Part shown: positions 12,467 to 13,415 of the stretch, one piece after another
Position numbering within the stretch: the stretch's first letter is position 1
Layout: each line of letters begins with the position of its first letter
Source: Syntrophaceae bacterium UBA6252
Lineage (GTDB): Bacteria > Desulfobacterota > Syntrophia > Syntrophales > UBA6807
Assembly (NCBI GenBank): GCA_002441265.1
Contig: DJVQ01000058.1
Coordinates: 46,645-60,059, forward strand
Reading direction: 5' to 3'
DNA length: 13,415 nucleotides
Made by a program: the position numbers and the translations under genes
The notes under the pieces: generated by a model
Seen by the model: the letters and a program-made list of their open reading frames with translations, nothing else
Databases searched by the model: none
Told to the model about the DNA's origin: nothing

Positions 12467-13366
12467 TCACGGATCGCCGGATCTGTAAACGATGAATTGA
12501 AGGAATGTCCGGACAAGGCGGGTCAGGTACTTGTCCTTTCGACAGGCAAAATAGAAATTGCGGCAAAGATCGACTTCCGACAGGGAAATCGATCGGATCG
12601 ATCCCAGTTTTTCTTCATTCGCGATCGTCGACCGGGACAGGATCGAAACGCCGAGACCCGCTTCCACGGCCTTCTTGACCGCTTCCGTGTGGCCGAACTC
12701 GATCGTGTTCGTCAGGACGACGCCCGCCTGCCGCAGGCGCTCCTCGACGATGCTCCTGGTCCCGGAACCCTGCTGGGAGAAGATGAACCGTTCGCCGAGA
12801 AGGTCGAGGGGCCGGATCGTGTCCCTGGCGGCCCAGGCCCGGTCGACGGGCACGATCACGACCAGTTCGTCCTTGAAGAAAGGGGTGACCGTCAATCGCT
12901 CGTCCGTTTCGGGGGCGCCGAGCAGGCCGATGTCCACGGCGTTGTCCAGAATCTTTTCCACGATCTGCCGGTTGAGATCGATGTCCAGGGACACCCGGAT
13001 GCCGGGATGAAGCTTCTGGAATTCGCGCAGGATGCCGGGCAGGAAATAGATGCCGATGGTGACGCTGGCGCCGAGCCTCAAGTCCCCCGATCTCATCCCT
13101 TTCAGATCGTCGATTTCCTTTTCCGACCGGTCGAGGAGATGGAATATCCGGTCAATGGTCGGAAACAGGGTTTCCCCCGCCTGCGTGAGGACCACTTTTT
13201 TCCCCAGCCGGTCGAACAGGCGGGTTCCATAATAGTCTTCCAGGGTTTTTACGTGCTTGCTGATTCCCGGCTGGGTCAGGAAAAGGGCTTCCGCGGCCCG
13301 GGTGAAACTCTGGAGGCGCGCCACCGTGTGAAATATCCGCAGGAGGTTCAGATTCAACATATTCAT
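12467..13366 (-). CDS. LysR-type transcriptional regulator
   Basis: The 299-residue protein has the LysR layout. The N-terminal winged helix-turn-helix spans residues 5-64 (LLRIFHTVARLQSFTRAAEA, LTQPGISKHVKTLE, GTRLFDR, LTQAG). A linker helix follows to about 90, then a periplasmic-binding-fold effector domain from SGDLRLGAS to the end. Length is usual (about 300). The DNA-binding part resembles the CysL/RbcR type, but I would not name an effector. The gene lies upstream of the TRAP operon on the same strand rather than divergent from it; the 210-base gap holds a hairpin, a dyad and a promoter candidate, so control of dctPQM is the simplest inference. The ATG at 13366 has no clear ribosome binding site; the ATG two codons later is equally possible. 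Fully contained in the window. Confidence 0.92.
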   Translation of the reverse strand: MNMLNLNLLRIFHTVARLQSFTRAAEALFLTQPGISKHVKTLEDYYGTRLFDRLGKKVVLTQAGETLFPTIDRIFHLLDRSEKEIDDLKGMRSGDLRLGASVTIGIYFLPGILREFQKLHPGIRVSLDIDLNRQIVEKILDNAVDIGLLGAPETDERLTVTPFFKDELVVIVPVDRAWAARDTIRPLDLLGERFIFSQQGSGTRSIVEERLRQAGVVLTNTIEFGHTEAVKKAVEAGLGVSILSRSTIANEEKLGSIRSISLSEVDLCRNFYFACRKDKYLTRLVRTFLQFIVYRSGDP

Positions 13367-13415
13367 GATTGATGAACTCGTAAAAAGGCAAATTCAACAC
13401 TTTTTCGAACGGCAA
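13367..13415 (-). other. upstream region of the LysR gene, cut by the window edge
   Basis: Only 49 bases precede the regulator start. They include the 20-base minus-strand string GCCTTTTTACGAGTTCATCA (13389-13370), whose first part also occurs at the left window end. No convincing promoter or ribosome site can be fixed in so little sequence. Confidence 0.4.

Noticed and set aside
11882..13372. Plus-strand open frame of 496 codons opposite dctP and the LysR gene.
   Set aside because: It runs across two real genes and their intergenic regulatory region, with no domain or ribosome site. It is an antisense shadow.
1..13415. CRISPR arrays, tRNA or rRNA genes, integrase/att sites, toxin-antitoxin or anti-phage gene sets.
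   Set aside because: I looked for repeated spacers, cloverleaf-like segments and the typical protein motifs on both strands and found none that hold up.

Overview
This 13.4 kb window looks like ordinary chromosome from a Gram-negative bacterium. My best guess is an anaerobic Desulfobacterota (deltaproteobacterial) lineage, with moderate-to-low confidence. The guess rests on a cysteine-rich ferredoxin-domain protein, a lipoprotein-type TRAP transporter, a lipoprotein-type L,D-transpeptidase and high GC across most of the window. There are no rRNA or tRNA genes, CRISPR arrays, phage genes or intact insertion sequences.

Layout. At the left end, one plus-strand gene (mtfA, a MtfA/DUF980 zinc peptidase) converges on a long series of minus-strand genes. 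In the direction of transcription (right to left), these are: a LysR-type regulator; a TRAP transporter operon dctP-dctQ-dctM; an MFS exporter overlapping a YkuD-type L,D-transpeptidase lipoprotein; a small secreted protein of unknown function; a GNAT acetyltransferase; a winged-helix/ferredoxin protein with unusual cysteine clusters; a SAM-dependent methyltransferase; a doubtful 111-codon ORF; and a GH13_18 phosphorylase most like E. coli YcjM (glucosylglycerate phosphorylase).

How they fit together. Only two groups look truly coupled. In the TRAP operon, the dctP stop and dctQ start share a base, and dctQ and dctM are 2 nt apart. The LysR gene just upstream on the same strand is its likely regulator, because a dyad lies between them, upstream of a candidate promoter. 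The MFS and transpeptidase genes overlap by 14 nt and have their own candidate promoter. The rest are spaced like single genes, several with their own promoter-like or hairpin signals.

Base composition changes near 3.3 kb. The GH13 segment (about 1.2-3.0 kb) is visibly richer in A+T than the genes to its right, which suggests a separate history.

I do not see a clear undescribed multi-gene system. The items most worth following are the Fe-S protein with ten extra cysteines and an attenuator-like leader, the odd 3.0-3.3 kb segment next to the GH13 gene, and the TRAP regulatory region with its strong nested hairpin.
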